Assembly: GCA_902628835.1 (NCBI GenBank)
Contig: CACOPD010000002.1
Location: forward strand, 204,218 to 268,217
Source: an uncultured Alphaproteobacteria bacterium
GTDB lineage: Bacteria; Pseudomonadota; Alphaproteobacteria; HIMB59; GCA-002718135
Reading direction: 5' to 3'
Length of the DNA: 64,000 nt
Part shown: positions 37,168-46,984 of the stretch, one piece after another
How positions within the stretch are numbered: position 1 is the first letter of the stretch
How the letters are laid out: each line of letters begins with the position of its first letter
Program-made: the position numbers and the translations under genes
Notes under the pieces: generated by a model
What the model saw: only the letters and a program-made list of their open reading frames with translations
The model's database searches: none
Told to the model about the DNA's origin: nothing

Positions 37168-38601
37168 TTATACGTCGTAGTAAAGATTGAACTCATGTGG
37201 ATGTGGTCTTAGATCCATTGGGCTTACTTCATTATCTCTTTTATATGAAATATAAGTTTCAATATTATCTTTTGTAAACACATTACCTTGTAGTAAATAT
37301 TTGTGATCTTTTTCAAGTGCATTAAGTGATTCAGCTAATGATCCTGGAGTTGAAGGTATTTTAGCTAATACACTAGCTGGTGCTTCATAAATATTAATAT
37401 CGGTTGGTTTACCTGGGTTAATTTTATTTTTAACACCATCAAGGCCAGCCATTAATATAGCAGAAAATGCTAGATACGGATTAGCAGAAGGGTCTGGACA
37501 TCTAAATTCAACTCTTTTTGCTTTTGGACTCGCCGTATAATTATTTGGAATTCTAACAGAAGCTGTTCTATTTGCTTGAGAATAAGCAATATTAACTGGC
37601 GCTTCAAAACCAGGAACAAGTCTCTTATATGAGTTTGTTGTTGGTGCGCAGAAAGCTAATAAGGAAGGAGCATGCTTTAAAATTCCTCCGATGTAATGTA
37701 ATGCAAAATCACTTAGATCTGCATAATTACCTTTTTTGTACATAAGAGTTTTATTTTTTTTCCAAATACTAGAGTGTACATGCATACCAGATCCATTATC
37801 CTCAAAAAGTGGCTTTGGCATAAAAGTTGCGGTTAATCCATGTTGTCTAGCAACATTTTTTACTACGTATTTATAACGTAGTAGATCATCAGCCATTGAA
37901 AGTAACGGAGAAAACTGTAAATCAATTTCGCATTGACCACCAGTTGCAACTTCGTGATGGGATGCTTCAACATCAATTCCTATTTCTTCCATTGTGAGTA
38001 CCATTTCAGTTCTAACGTCTTGTAAGCTATCTGAGGGAGGTAAAGGAAAGTATCCACCTTTATGTCTAGGTTTATGTCCTAAATTAGGATTTTCATCTCT
38101 ACCAGTATTCCATGCACCCTCAGAAGAATCAACTTCATGAAAAGCAAAATTAGAACCAGAATCATATTTAACATCATTAAATACAAAAAATTCCGCTTCT
38201 GGTCCGAAGTAAGCAGTATCTCCAAGACCTGAAGATTTTAAATATTTCTCTGCTTTTTTTGCAACGTATCTTGGATCTCTTTCATAGCTTTTGTATGTTA
38301 CAGGATCTACGACATCACAATAAAAAGCTATAGTTTTTTCAGAATAAAAGGGGTCTATATATCCAGTTGATACATCTGGTACCATTGCCATATCACTGTT
38401 CTCTATTGATTGAAAACCTCTAACTGAGGATCCATCAAATCCTACACCATCTGAGAATAAATCTTCAGTTAAATATTTAATAGGTATTGATATATGGTGA
38501 GTAGATCCTGGCATATCAGTAAACCTTAGATCTACCATTTTAATATTTTGATTTTTAACTTTTTTTAAAAGTTCTTTTGGTGTCTTGCAGTCGAATTTCA
38601 T
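37168..38601 (-). CDS. glnA: glutamine synthetase type I
   Basis: GS makes glutamine from glutamate, ammonia and ATP; about 477 residues, one subunit of the dodecamer. Visible blocks are [51 protein letters not shown], the ATP-site [10 protein letters not shown] and [31 protein letters not shown] includes a Tyr at the usual adenylylation position. The ORF track starts at 38616, but ATG at 38601 follows a clear TGAGGT ribosome site and gives the normal [10 protein letters not shown] start. A tandem glutamine-riboswitch-like leader lies upstream, so expression is probably lowered or raised by glutamine. Confidence 0.97.
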   Translation of the reverse strand: MKFDCKTPKELLKKVKNQNIKMVDLRFTDMPGSTHHISIPIKYLTEDLFSDGVGFDGSSVRGFQSIENSDMAMVPDVSTGYIDPFYSEKTIAFYCDVVDPVTYKSYERDPRYVAKKAEKYLKSSGLGDTAYFGPEAEFFVFNDVKYDSGSNFAFHEVDSSEGAWNTGRDENPNLGHKPRHKGGYFPLPPSDSLQDVRTEMVLTMEEIGIDVEASHHEVATGGQCEIDLQFSPLLSMADDLLRYKYVVKNVARQHGLTATFMPKPLFEDNGSGMHVHSSIWKKNKTLMYKKGNYADLSDFALHYIGGILKHAPSLLAFCAPTTNSYKRLVPGFEAPVNIAYSQANRTASVRIPNNYTASPKAKRVEFRCPDPSANPYLAFSAILMAGLDGVKNKINPGKPTDINIYEAPASVLAKIPSTPGSLAESLNALEKDHKYLLQGNVFTKDNIETYISYKRDNEVSPMDLRPHPHEFNLYYDV

Positions 38602-38605
38602 AATT

Positions 38606-38643
38606 ACCTCACACATTAAAAAAATATACCCATAAAATGAGGA
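38606..38643 (-). promoter_or_regulatory. glnA ribosome site and possible sequestering element
   Basis: On the minus strand the ribosome site TGAGGT (38606-38611) can pair with TCCTCA (38638-38643), about 27 bases upstream. This could be the expression platform of the riboswitches. The pairing is five to six base pairs, so modest. Confidence 0.4.
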
Positions 38644-38690
38644 TATTTATTTATTATTCATGCTCTAGTTATGAAATCTGCTTTGTCTGC

Positions 38691-38742
38691 GCGTTCCTTC
38701 AGCAAGAAGCTTACTTCCGATCTACATAGTAGATTGAACGAT
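38691..38742 (-). ncRNA. glutamine riboswitch-like aptamer (glnA RNA motif), glnA-proximal copy
   Basis: Minus-strand sequence begins ATCGTTCAATCTAC and ends GCTGAAGGAACGC, with the internal CGGAAGTA element. The outer stem is CGTTC/GAACG, the internal hairpin ATCTAC-TAT-GTAGAT. This fits the glnA RNA motif (glutamine-binding aptamer) from memory. The second copy lies 15 bases upstream. Confidence 0.75.
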
Positions 38743-38757
38743 TTATAACTTTTGCAT

Positions 38758-38807
38758 GCGTTCCTTCAGCACAATGCCTACTTCCGACTCATATTGAGTT
38801 GAACGAT
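38758..38807 (-). ncRNA. glutamine riboswitch-like aptamer (glnA RNA motif), distal copy
   Basis: Minus-strand sequence ATCGTTCAACTCA... to GCTGAAGGAACGC. It shares the outer stem, CGGAAGTA and GCTGAAGGAACGC with the other copy, but its internal hairpin is ACTCA-ATA-TGAGT. The stem sequence differs while pairing is kept, which is covariation within the window. Confidence 0.75.
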
Positions 38808-38848
38808 TAAGGTGTAATTACTAACTTTTAAATAAAAGTAAAGAAGAT

Positions 38849-39190
38849 TTAGACAGCATCACTGTCTTTTTCTCCAGTTCTTATTCTAATCACTTGCTCT
38901 ATATTTGAGACGAAAATCTTACCATCTCCAATTTTTCCAGAATATGCAGTGGATTTTATTGATTCTATAACGTCATTGACTTGATTATCTTCTACTATCA
39001 CCTCAAGTTTCATTTTAGCTAAAAATTCATCATCATACGTATCATCAGCATCCATGCCTCCAGTTGAACCTCTTTGTCTTCCAAAACCTTTTACATCAAT
39101 TAAAGTCATTCCGGATATTCCAATTTCATGAAGTGCTTCTTTGACCTGAGAAAGTTTAAAAGGTTTAATAATTGCTTCTATTTTTTTCAT
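38849..39190 (-). CDS. glnB: nitrogen regulatory protein PII with altered T-loop
   Basis: A 113-residue PII trimer subunit. The N-terminal MKKIEAIIKPFKL, GFGRQRG and C-terminal TGKIGDGKIF-like AYSGKIGDGKIFV and VIRIRTGE are canonical, including the ATP/2-oxoglutarate residues. The T-loop is not: GHTELYRGAEY of E. coli GlnB is replaced by GSTGGMDADDTY, one residue longer and acidic. A Tyr remains next to the position of Tyr51, so uridylylation cannot be excluded. It overlaps the aminotransferase gene by 4 bases and precedes the glnA leader, forming one operon. Confidence 0.92.
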   Translation of the reverse strand: MKKIEAIIKPFKLSQVKEALHEIGISGMTLIDVKGFGRQRGSTGGMDADDTYDDEFLAKMKLEVIVEDNQVNDVIESIKSTAYSGKIGDGKIFVSNIEQVIRIRTGEKDSDAV

Positions 39191-40344
39191 ATTGTAGATA
39201 ATCTTTTGATAGCCTCTTTAATATTTTCTAGAGAATTAGCAAAACTTATTCTAATAAATTCATTTGCATTATCACCAAAACTTGAACCCGGAACTAAAGC
39301 AACACCTTTTTCCTCAAGAGCTACTTCAGAAAATTTATTTCCACTTAATCCAGTTTTTGAAATATTTGGAAATGCATAAAAAGCACCACCTGGTTCAAAA
39401 CATGAAATTTTATCAAGTTTATTCAATTCATTGAAAACGTATTCTTTCCTTTTTTCAAATTCATGGACAATTTTTAATAATTCTTTTTGCGAACCTTTTA
39501 TTGCTTCCAAACCAGCATACTGAGAAATAGATGTAGCGCATGAATTATAATTTACACAAATTTTATTTGCATGTTCAATTAGATTATCTGGCCATATACT
39601 CCAACCTAGTCTCCATCCAGTCATACAATATGTTTTGCTCCAACCTTCTAGAACAACTAATCTATTCTTTAAGCTTTCATATTCTAAAAATGAGGGCATT
39701 TGCTCATTATTAAAAATTATATTACTATAAATTTCATCACTTAAAATGCAGACATTAGGATACTCATGTAGTAGATTAACAAGATCAGATATTTTTTTTT
39801 TATTCATATATGATCCTGTTGGATTATTGGGATTATTTATTATAATTAAACTCGTTTTATCTGAAATTAATTCCTTAAGTTGATCCACATTAATTTCAAA
39901 ATTATCTTTTTCTGAAAGTTTTAAAGGAACTGCTTTTGCACCACTGTATTTAATCATTGATCTGTAAATTGGAAAACCTGGGTCTGGATAAATTATTTCT
40001 TTATCTTCACTACCTAATAATAAAGCAGAAATAAAAATTACAGGTTTACCTCCTGGAGTTATTAAGACATTTTCTGGTTTGATATTTGCTTTATATTTAT
40101 TGAATACTAGTTCTGAAATTGATTCTCGTAATTCTGGTATGCCATTCGATGGAGTATACCCATGATGACCGTCTTTGATTGCTTTAATTGCAGCTTCTTG
40201 AATATTGATAGGTGTAGGAAAATCAGGTTGTCCAATTCCTAAATTAATAATATCTTTACCTTTTGTTGCAAGATTATTAGCCTTAGCAAGAATAGAAAAT
40301 GCTGTTTCTGTTTCTAAGCTAAATATTCTTTTTGAAACTTCCAT
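39187..40344 (-). CDS. PLP-dependent class I/II aminotransferase
   Basis: A 385-residue fold-type I aminotransferase of the aspartate/aromatic family. It shows the GYTPSNGIPELRESIS substrate-side helix, NNPNNPTGSYM, the PLP-contact DEIYSNIIF, the Schiff-base Lys in EGWSKTYCMTGWRLGW and the C-terminal Arg in EFIRISFANS. It may use glutamate/2-oxoglutarate as partner, which fits its coupling (4-base overlap) with glnB and glnA. The specific amino acid is not determinable. Confidence 0.88.
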   Translation of the reverse strand: MEVSKRIFSLETETAFSILAKANNLATKGKDIINLGIGQPDFPTPINIQEAAIKAIKDGHHGYTPSNGIPELRESISELVFNKYKANIKPENVLITPGGKPVIFISALLLGSEDKEIIYPDPGFPIYRSMIKYSGAKAVPLKLSEKDNFEINVDQLKELISDKTSLIIINNPNNPTGSYMNKKKISDLVNLLHEYPNVCILSDEIYSNIIFNNEQMPSFLEYESLKNRLVVLEGWSKTYCMTGWRLGWSIWPDNLIEHANKICVNYNSCATSISQYAGLEAIKGSQKELLKIVHEFEKRKEYVFNELNKLDKISCFEPGGAFYAFPNISKTGLSGNKFSEVALEEKGVALVPGSSFGDNANEFIRISFANSLENIKEAIKRLSTI

Positions 40345-40396
40345 ATTTTTGATATAGCGAATTTAAATTAAAATAAAACTTTTAATTAAACTATAT

Positions 40397-40474
40397 GGCG
40401 AGCGTAGCTCAGTTGGTTAGAGCGCAGGCTTGTGGTGCCTGATGCCGTGGGTTCGAATCCCATCGTTCGCCCCA
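40397..40474 (+). tRNA. tRNA-His (GTG)
   Basis: Acceptor GCGAGCG/CGTTCGC with the extra 5' G (G-1) at 40397 opposite discriminator C, both hallmarks of tRNA-His. The anticodon arm CAGGCTTGTGGTGCCTG shows GTG. CCA is encoded. Confidence 0.97.
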
Positions 40475-40540
40475 TTTTTTATTTAGTTAATTTTCTCTAT
40501 TGTTTTTTAATTTATTGTACATAAAAGGCTAATAATAATA

Positions 40541-40625
40541 GGGCCGGTGGTGGAATTGGTAGACACGCTAGATTTAGGTTCTAGTGCCGCGAGGTGTGAA
40601 GGTTCAAGTCCTTTCCGGCCTACCA
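40541..40625 (+). tRNA. tRNA-Leu (TAG)
   Basis: An 85-base class II tRNA with a long variable arm. Acceptor GGGCCGG/CCGGCCT, anticodon arm CTAGATTTAGGTTCTAG with anticodon TAG, T-arm GGTTCAAGTCC, CCA encoded. It ends 15 bases before tig. Confidence 0.95.
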
Positions 40626-40640
40626 TTGGGTTTAAAAATT

Positions 40641-41993
40641 ATGAATGCAAAAGAATTAAAATCTAAAAAACTTTATAAAGAATACTCATTAGAGATTCCC
40701 TATGAAGAAGTTGACATTGAAGTAGATAATAAAATAAATCAAATACTCCCTACTGTAAATATTCCTGGTTTCAGAAAAGGAAAAGCGCCACTTAATATTG
40801 TAAAAAAAAAATATGAAGATAATGTATTAAATGAAGTAATTCAAAAATTAATAGATACAAATACAAAAAAATTAATTGATGAAAAAAAATTTTCTCTTTT
40901 TAGAGCTCCTAAAGTTGAGCTTAGTAACTATGAAAAAAATAAGCCAATAACTATAAATCTAAAATTTGATTTAAAACCTGAAATTAAACTCAAAGATTTT
41001 AAAGATTTTAAAATAAATAAATATAAAATTGAGTTAAGTAAAAAAGCAGAGGAAAATCAGCTTAAAAGTTTTATTGCTTCACAAAAAAATTATAAAAAAA
41101 TTGAAAGTTCTCGACAAGTTAAAAATACTGATAAGGTTATTGTTAATTTTGGATCCTCTCAAGAAGGCCTTCCAGAATATTTAAAATCTCAAAAAAATTT
41201 TCCTATTGATTTAGAGTTTGATGAAGGAATACTTCCAAATTTAAATAAGGAATTAATCTCAAAAAAAGTAAAAGTCGGAGATAAGTTTGAGCTAGAAATT
41301 AATTTATCAAAAATTTTGAAAGACGATAAATTTAAAAAAACGACTTTTAATTTTGAAATAATGTCTATTGAAGAAAAAATTAAATTTGAACTTACTAAAG
41401 AATTCTTAGATAAAAATGGATTTGAAAAAGAAAAAGATTTTAAAAATTTCTTAGTAAACAATATCAAAAATCAATATGAGCAAGGAATAAAACAAATAGA
41501 AAAAAAAGAATTAATGGATCTTTTAGATAATAGTTACAAATTTGATTTACCTGAAGGAGTTTTAGAAGATGATTTTAATCAAATATGGCATCGTTTAGAG
41601 CACGCAAAGAAAGAAGGTAACTTAGATGAGGATGATAAGCTATTAAAAGATGAAGATCTTAAAAAAAGATATAAAAAAATATCAGAAAGAAGAGTTAAAC
41701 TCGGTCTATTAATGCAACATATTGCCTCAGAAGAAAAAATAATTATTTCTGAGGAGGAAATTAAAAAAGGAATTTTAGATTATAGCAGTCAATATCCAGG
41801 TCAAGAAAAGCAAATTATGGAATATTTTGAAAAAAATCCTTCATCACTAGATACTATTAGAGCCCCACTTATTGAACAAAAAGTTATTGATTCAATTATA
41901 TCCAAATCGAAAACAAATGTTATAAAATTAGATGAACATGAATATAAAAAACTTGAAGTTAAAACATTTGATATTAAAGATACAAAAAAATGA
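40641..41993 (+). CDS. tig: trigger factor chaperone
   Basis: Ribosome-bound chaperone and peptidyl-prolyl isomerase, about 450 residues. The ribosome-docking signature is [10 protein letters not shown] near residue 45. A poorly conserved PPIase-like middle and a long Lys/Glu-rich helical C-terminal arm follow. The ORF track starts at 40584 inside tRNA-Leu; ATG at 40641 ([15 protein letters not shown]) is the real start. It overlaps clpP by 4 bases, the classic tig-clpP-clpX-lon order of protein quality control. Confidence 0.95.
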   Translation: MNAKELKSKKLYKEYSLEIPYEEVDIEVDNKINQILPTVNIPGFRKGKAPLNIVKKKYEDNVLNEVIQKLIDTNTKKLIDEKKFSLFRAPKVELSNYEKNKPITINLKFDLKPEIKLKDFKDFKINKYKIELSKKAEENQLKSFIASQKNYKKIESSRQVKNTDKVIVNFGSSQEGLPEYLKSQKNFPIDLEFDEGILPNLNKELISKKVKVGDKFELEINLSKILKDDKFKKTTFNFEIMSIEEKIKFELTKEFLDKNGFEKEKDFKNFLVNNIKNQYEQGIKQIEKKELMDLLDNSYKFDLPEGVLEDDFNQIWHRLEHAKKEGNLDEDDKLLKDEDLKKRYKKISERRVKLGLLMQHIASEEKIIISEEEIKKGILDYSSQYPGQEKQIMEYFEKNPSSLDTIRAPLIEQKVIDSIISKSKTNVIKLDEHEYKKLEVKTFDIKDTKK

Positions 41994-42601
41994 AAGACCC
42001 GATAGAAAAGATTACAAATAACCTTATTCCAATGGTTGTTGAACAATCATCAAGAGGTGAAAGGTCTTATGACATTTATTCAAGATTATTAAAAGAAAGA
42101 ATAATTTTTCTAACAGGTCCTATTGATGATAATGTTGCAAGTCTTATATGTGCTCAAATATTATTTCTAGAATCTGAAAATCCAAAAAAAGAAATTTCTT
42201 TTTATATTAATTCACCAGGTGGTATCGTTTGGTCTGGATTGGCCATTTACGATACTATGCAATACGTTTCTTCAAAAATTATGACTATTTGCATTGGTCA
42301 GGCAGCTTCTGCTGGATCATTACTTTTGACTGCTGGAGAAAAAGGAATGAGATTTTCTTTGCCTAACTCAAGAATCATGGTTCATCAACCTAGCGGAGGT
42401 TATCAAGGTCAAGTAACAGATATTGAAATTCAAACAAATGAAATAAAAAAAACAAAGTTAAAATTAAATGAAATTTATTCAAAACATACTGGAAAAAAAA
42501 TATCAGAAATATCAACCATAATGGAACGAGATAAGTATTTTTCTGCTGATGAAGCAATTAAATTTGGTCTTATTGATAAAGTTGTAAAAGGTAGAAAATA
42601 A
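41990..42601 (+). CDS. clpP: ATP-dependent Clp protease proteolytic subunit
   Basis: A 203-residue serine protease. Catalytic Ser in [12 protein letters not shown], His in [10 protein letters not shown] and Asp near [19 protein letters not shown] forms the oxyanion strand. It assembles into a double heptameric barrel with ClpX. ATGA overlap with tig and TAATG overlap with clpX indicate translational coupling. Confidence 0.97.
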   Translation: MKDPIEKITNNLIPMVVEQSSRGERSYDIYSRLLKERIIFLTGPIDDNVASLICAQILFLESENPKKEISFYINSPGGIVWSGLAIYDTMQYVSSKIMTICIGQAASAGSLLLTAGEKGMRFSLPNSRIMVHQPSGGYQGQVTDIEIQTNEIKKTKLKLNEIYSKHTGKKISEISTIMERDKYFSADEAIKFGLIDKVVKGRK

Positions 42602-43866
42602 TGAATAAAAAAAATGATAAAGATTCACTATTTTGCTCTTTTTGTGGAAAAAATCAGAAAGAAGTAAAAAAACTAATAGCAGGCCCAACTGTTTTTGTAT
42701 GTGATGAATGTGTTGAACTATGTATGGATATTATTAAAGAAGATAATAAAAATAATAAATTCAAAATTAAAAAAGATATACCTAAACCTTCAGAAATAAA
42801 TAAATTTTTAAACGAATACGTAATTGGCCAGAAAGATTCAAAAAAAATACTCTCAGTAGCCGTTTATAATCACTATAAAAGATTATCATCCAATTTAGAA
42901 AACGATAATATAGAAATTTCTAAATCAAATATTCTTTTAGTCGGACCCACTGGCACTGGAAAAACATTATTAGCACAGACTCTAGCAAAAATACTAGATG
43001 TTCCTTTTACAGTTGCTGATGCCACAAGTCTTACTGAAGCAGGATATGTCGGAGAAGATGTAGAAAATATAATTCTTAAATTATTGCAAGCATCAGATTA
43101 TAATGTTGAACGAGCACAAAAGGGAATAGTTTATATTGACGAAATTGATAAAATCGGAAGAAAAAGTGATAATCCATCTATAACAAGAGATGTGTCCGGA
43201 GAAGGTGTGCAACAAGCATTACTAAAAATTATGGAAGGTACAATAGCTAGCGTCCCACCGCAGGGAGGAAGAAAACATCCACAACAAGAATTTTTACAAG
43301 TTGATACTTCAAATATACTTTTTATATGTGGCGGAGCATTTTCAGGATTAGAAGAAATCATAAATTATCGTTTAAAAGGAACTGCGATAGGTTTTAATTC
43401 TAAATTAGATATAGAAACAAAAAAATCTATTGGCTCATCACTTAAAAAATTAGAAAATCAAGATTTATTAAAATTTGGAATGATACCAGAATTTATTGGA
43501 AGGCTTCCAGTAATCACTACTTTGAGTGAATTAGATGAGGATATGCTAATTCGAATAATGACTCAGCCTAAAAATGCAATAGTAAAGCAATTTGAATCTC
43601 TTATGAAAATGGATGGTGTTAAATTAGAAATTAAAGAAGATGCTTTAAAAGAAATTGCAAAGTTAGCAGTTTCTCAAAATACTGGTGCAAGAGGTCTTAG
43701 GTCTATAATAGAGGATTCTTTAATGGATTTAATGTATAGAGTACCTGATCAAAAAGATTTATATAAAGTAGTAATAAATAAAGATGTGATTTCTAAAAAA
43801 TCTGATCCGATTTTAATTTATTCTAACAAAGAAAGTGGTCAAAAATTAATGTCTAATAACTCTTGA
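42601..43866 (+). CDS. clpX: ClpX unfoldase, ATP-binding subunit
   Basis: A 421-residue AAA+ unfoldase. The N-terminal zinc domain is [17 protein letters not shown]...CDECVELC. Walker A is [15 protein letters not shown], the pore loop GYVGED, Walker [13 protein letters not shown], sensor region [12 protein letters not shown]. It recognises tagged substrates and feeds ClpP. The start ATG shares its first base with the clpP stop. Confidence 0.97.
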   Translation: MNKKNDKDSLFCSFCGKNQKEVKKLIAGPTVFVCDECVELCMDIIKEDNKNNKFKIKKDIPKPSEINKFLNEYVIGQKDSKKILSVAVYNHYKRLSSNLENDNIEISKSNILLVGPTGTGKTLLAQTLAKILDVPFTVADATSLTEAGYVGEDVENIILKLLQASDYNVERAQKGIVYIDEIDKIGRKSDNPSITRDVSGEGVQQALLKIMEGTIASVPPQGGRKHPQQEFLQVDTSNILFICGGAFSGLEEIINYRLKGTAIGFNSKLDIETKKSIGSSLKKLENQDLLKFGMIPEFIGRLPVITTLSELDEDMLIRIMTQPKNAIVKQFESLMKMDGVKLEIKEDALKEIAKLAVSQNTGARGLRSIIEDSLMDLMYRVPDQKDLYKVVINKDVISKKSDPILIYSNKESGQKLMSNNS

Positions 43867-43896
43867 TTTTAATCAATATATAGACATTTATATATT

Positions 43897-46263
43897 ATGG
43901 CAAAAAATCTAATACCTGTTCTTCCTCTGAGAGATATAGTAGTATTTCCTAACATGGTTGCACCACTATTTGTTGGTAGAGAACAATCAGTAAATGCTCT
44001 TAACCATGTAATGACAGGTGACAAAAAAATTTTCTTACTTTCACAAAAGAACTCAAAAATTGATAATCCTGACATAGAAAACCTCTATTCTTTTGGAACT
44101 GTTGCCAAAATTATACAACTATTGAAACTACCTGATGGTACTCTTAAAGTTTTAGTTGAGGGGATTCAAAGGGCAAAAGTAAAAAAGATAAATTTCAATA
44201 AAGAATTTATTACTGCATCAATTACTGAAATCAATCAAAAAAATAAAAAAAATTCAAATATAAGAGCTTTGCAAAAACTTATAATTGAACAGTTTGTTGA
44301 GTTCCAAAAAATTAATAAAAAAGTCTCACTAGATGTAATCAATAATATCAAAACGTTAAATGATCCCGATAAAATAGTTGATACAATAGTATCAAATATT
44401 TCAATTTCATTATTCCAGAAACAAGAAATATTAGAGATAATAAATACAGAAGAAAGACTTAACAAAATCTATGGTTATTTAGTATCTGAAATTGACTCTT
44501 TTCAAGTTGAGAAAAAAATAAAGGGTCGTGTAAAAAGACAAATGGAGAAAACACAAAAGGAATATTACTTGAACGAACAAATGAAAGCTATTCAGAAGGA
44601 ATTAGGAGAAAATGAAGACTTGGATGAAATTGCTGAATTAGAGAAAAAGTTAAACCAGTACAATTTATCTAAAGAAGCTAAAGACAAATGTGGTTCAGAG
44701 ATTAAAAAATTAAAAAACATGAGTCCTATGTCTGCTGAGGCAACTGTAATTAGAAATTATCTAGATTGGGTAATGTCTATACCATGGAATAACCCTGATC
44801 AAATCTCTCAAAATATTAATAAAGCTTCAACTATCTTAGAGAATGATCACTATGGTTTACAGAGAGTTAAAGAAAGAATCCTTGAATACCTAGCAGTTCA
44901 AAAAAGAACTAATAAGCTTAAGGGCCCTATATTATGCTTGGTTGGACCGCCTGGTGTAGGAAAGACATCTCTTGGCAAATCAATAGCAAATTCTACAGGA
45001 AGAAGTTTTGTTAGGATGTCTCTGGGAGGTGTTAGAGATGAAGCTGAAATAAGAGGACATAGAAAAACATATATTGGGTCAATGCCTGGTAGATTCATAC
45101 AAGCAATGAAAAAATCAAAATCATCGAACCCTCTTATCCTGTTAGATGAAATCGATAAACTAGGTTCTGATTGGAGAGGCGATCCATCCTCTGCACTTCT
45201 AGAAGTTCTAGATCCTGAACAAAATAGTAAATTTAACGATCATTACTTAGAATTGGATTATGATCTTTCAGATGTGATGTTCGTATGTACAGCAAATACA
45301 CTTAACATTCCTCCGGCTCTTCTTGATCGAATGGAGGTAATTAGAATACCTGGCTATACAGAAAAAGAAAAAAATCAAATTGCAAAAAGATATCTAGTTC
45401 CAAAACAAATCAAAAATCATGGAATAAAAAAAACTGAAATTTCATTTAACTCTAAAGTTTTAAATTCAATAATTAGAAATTATACTAAAGAAGCAGGAGT
45501 GAGAAATCTTGAGAAAGAAATTTCTAAAGTTTGTAGAAAAACAGTAAAAAAATTAGAAACTTCAAGACTTAAAAAAATTAAACTAAATGAAAAATCACTT
45601 CAAGATCTTCTTGGAATTGCAAAATTTAGGTCAAATGAAATTGAAAAAAAGAATTTAGTAGGTGTAACAAATGGTTTGGCCTGGACTGAAGTAGGAGGAG
45701 AGATTCTGTCAGTGGAGGTAATTTTATCCTTTGGAAAGGGAAAACTTACTATTACTGGAAAGTTAGGTGAAGTTATGAGAGAATCAATTCAAGCTGCTAC
45801 TTCATACGTAAAGTCAAAATCAATAAGTTTAGGAATTAACCCAAAAGATTTTGAAAATTACGATATTCATATACATGTTCCCGAAGGTGCTACACCAAAG
45901 GACGGCCCAAGTGCTGGTATTGCTATTTTTAATTCTCTAGTTTCTTCTTTGACAAATAATAAGATTAGAAGAGATGTAGCAATGACTGGAGAAATTACAC
46001 TCAGAGGGCGAGTACTCCCAATTGGAGGTTTGAAAGAAAAAATATATGCAGCTAGCAGAGCAGGTATAAAAAAGGTTCTTATACCTCAAGAAAATTTCAG
46101 AGAAGTTTCTGAATTTGATAAAGAAGTTATTAAAGGAATAAAAATTATTCCAGTTTCTGATGCTTTTTCAATACTTGAACATACGTTAACAAAATCAATA
46201 ATTCCATTAAATTTAACCGAATCTCAGCTAAAAAATAATCAAAACACTACTAGTACCCACTAA
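43897..46263 (+). CDS. lon: Lon protease
   Basis: A 788-residue ATP-dependent protease. The N-terminal LON domain opens LIPVLPLRDIVVFPNMVAPL. Walker A is GPPGVGKTSLGKSIA, the AAA+ core contains GGVRDEAEIRGHRKTYIGSM, and the proteolytic Ser-Lys dyad is in KDGPSAGIAIF with the Lys in GGLKEKIYAA. The protein is full length. A 30-base gap after clpX holds no clear terminator, so it may share that transcript. Confidence 0.97.
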   Translation: MAKNLIPVLPLRDIVVFPNMVAPLFVGREQSVNALNHVMTGDKKIFLLSQKNSKIDNPDIENLYSFGTVAKIIQLLKLPDGTLKVLVEGIQRAKVKKINFNKEFITASITEINQKNKKNSNIRALQKLIIEQFVEFQKINKKVSLDVINNIKTLNDPDKIVDTIVSNISISLFQKQEILEIINTEERLNKIYGYLVSEIDSFQVEKKIKGRVKRQMEKTQKEYYLNEQMKAIQKELGENEDLDEIAELEKKLNQYNLSKEAKDKCGSEIKKLKNMSPMSAEATVIRNYLDWVMSIPWNNPDQISQNINKASTILENDHYGLQRVKERILEYLAVQKRTNKLKGPILCLVGPPGVGKTSLGKSIANSTGRSFVRMSLGGVRDEAEIRGHRKTYIGSMPGRFIQAMKKSKSSNPLILLDEIDKLGSDWRGDPSSALLEVLDPEQNSKFNDHYLELDYDLSDVMFVCTANTLNIPPALLDRMEVIRIPGYTEKEKNQIAKRYLVPKQIKNHGIKKTEISFNSKVLNSIIRNYTKEAGVRNLEKEISKVCRKTVKKLETSRLKKIKLNEKSLQDLLGIAKFRSNEIEKKNLVGVTNGLAWTEVGGEILSVEVILSFGKGKLTITGKLGEVMRESIQAATSYVKSKSISLGINPKDFENYDIHIHVPEGATPKDGPSAGIAIFNSLVSSLTNNKIRRDVAMTGEITLRGRVLPIGGLKEKIYAASRAGIKKVLIPQENFREVSEFDKEVIKGIKIIPVSDAFSILEHTLTKSIIPLNLTESQLKNNQNTTSTH

Positions 46264-46343
46264 TATTTAATATTAAATAATTCAGTAAATTAGCCATTTA
46301 TTTGTTAAATTCCCTTATTTCTGGGAAAATTTTTATAATAATG

Positions 46344-46372
46344 TTGACTTGTTTAGAAAACAGACAATTATT
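46344..46372 (+). promoter_or_regulatory. candidate hupB promoter
   Basis: TTGACT (46344-46349), 17 bases, then ATTATT (46367-46372), upstream of hupB. A strong ribosome site AAAGGAG follows at about 46387-46393 and decides the GTG start of hupB at 46400. Confidence 0.45.
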
Positions 46373-46399
46373 AGAAAAATTTAATAAAGGAGATTAAAA

Positions 46400-46675
46400 G
46401 TGAATAAAAATGATCTTATCGCATCTGTAGCATCTTCCGCTGGACTATCAAAATCTGACGCAACTAGAGCAATTGAAAGCTTTCTTGATGCAATAACCAA
46501 CTCTTTAAAAAGAGATGAAAAGGTTAGTATAGTTGGTTTTGGTAATTTTAGTGTTAGTCATAGAAAAGCTACTACTGGGAGAAATCCTAGAACAGGGGAA
46601 TCAATTCAAATACCAGCGTCTAAAAGACCTAAATTTACTGTAGGAAAAGCGTTAAAAGACTCAGTAAACAATTAA
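46400..46675 (+). CDS. hupB: DNA-binding protein HU
   Basis: A 91-residue HU-family nucleoid protein. The beta-arm signature is GFGNFSVSHRKATTGRNPRTG followed by IPASKRPKFTVGKALKD. It bends DNA as a dimer and compacts the chromosome. The start is GTG with a good ribosome site. Location directly after lon is standard in Proteobacteria, and a strong terminator follows. Confidence 0.97.
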   Translation: MNKNDLIASVASSAGLSKSDATRAIESFLDAITNSLKRDEKVSIVGFGNFSVSHRKATTGRNPRTGESIQIPASKRPKFTVGKALKDSVNN

Positions 46676-46694
46676 TTATCTTTTTTTCTTGCAC

Positions 46695-46730
46695 CGGCTG
46701 TTAAATAAATTTAACAGCCGATTTTATTTG
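46695..46730 (+). terminator. rho-independent terminator of hupB
   Basis: CGGCTGTTAAA (46695-46705), loop TAAA, TTTAACAGCCG (46710-46720), perfect 11-base arms followed by ATTTTATTT. It lies just before tRNA-Val. Confidence 0.9.
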
Positions 46731-46805
46731 GGTGTTTAGCTCAGTTGGTAGAGCATCTCGTTTACACCGAGAGGGTCGGGAGTTCAAGTCTCTCAACACC
46801 CACCA
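46730..46805 (+). tRNA. tRNA-Val (TAC)
   Basis: Acceptor GGGTGTT/AACACCC, anticodon arm TCTCGTTTACACCGAGA with anticodon TAC, discriminator A and encoded CCA. Only 3 bases separate it from tRNA-Asp. Confidence 0.97.
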
Positions 46806-46808
46806 TGC

Positions 46809-46885
46809 GCGGGAGTAGTTCAGCTGGTTAGAACGCTGCCCTGTCACGGCAGAGGCCGCGGGTTCGAATCCCGTCTCTCGCGCCA
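46809..46885 (+). tRNA. tRNA-Asp (GTC)
   Basis: Acceptor GCGGGAG/CTCTCGC with one G-T pair, anticodon GTC in GCCCTGTCACGGC, discriminator G and encoded CCA. Probably cotranscribed with tRNA-Val. Confidence 0.97.
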
Positions 46886-46984
46886 CTTTTAAAAGCTTTT
46901 TTTGTGTATTAAAGTCGCAACTACATACGTTGTTATTATTGAATATTTCGTTAAATACATTAGTAATTTAACTGTGAGATTATA

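Noticed and set aside
38990-39080. Loss of the PII uridylylation tyrosine
   Set aside because: Aligning from the right side of the loop, a Tyr still falls at the Tyr51 position, with a one-residue insertion to its left; only divergence of the loop is safe to claim.
40584-40640. ORF-track start of trigger factor
   Set aside because: It begins within tRNA-Leu; the normal start MNAKELKS is at 40641.
46701-46886. Minus-strand ORF across tRNA-Val and tRNA-Asp (MARETGFEPAASAVTGQRSN...)
   Set aside because: A well-known spurious translation of tRNA genes, not a protein.
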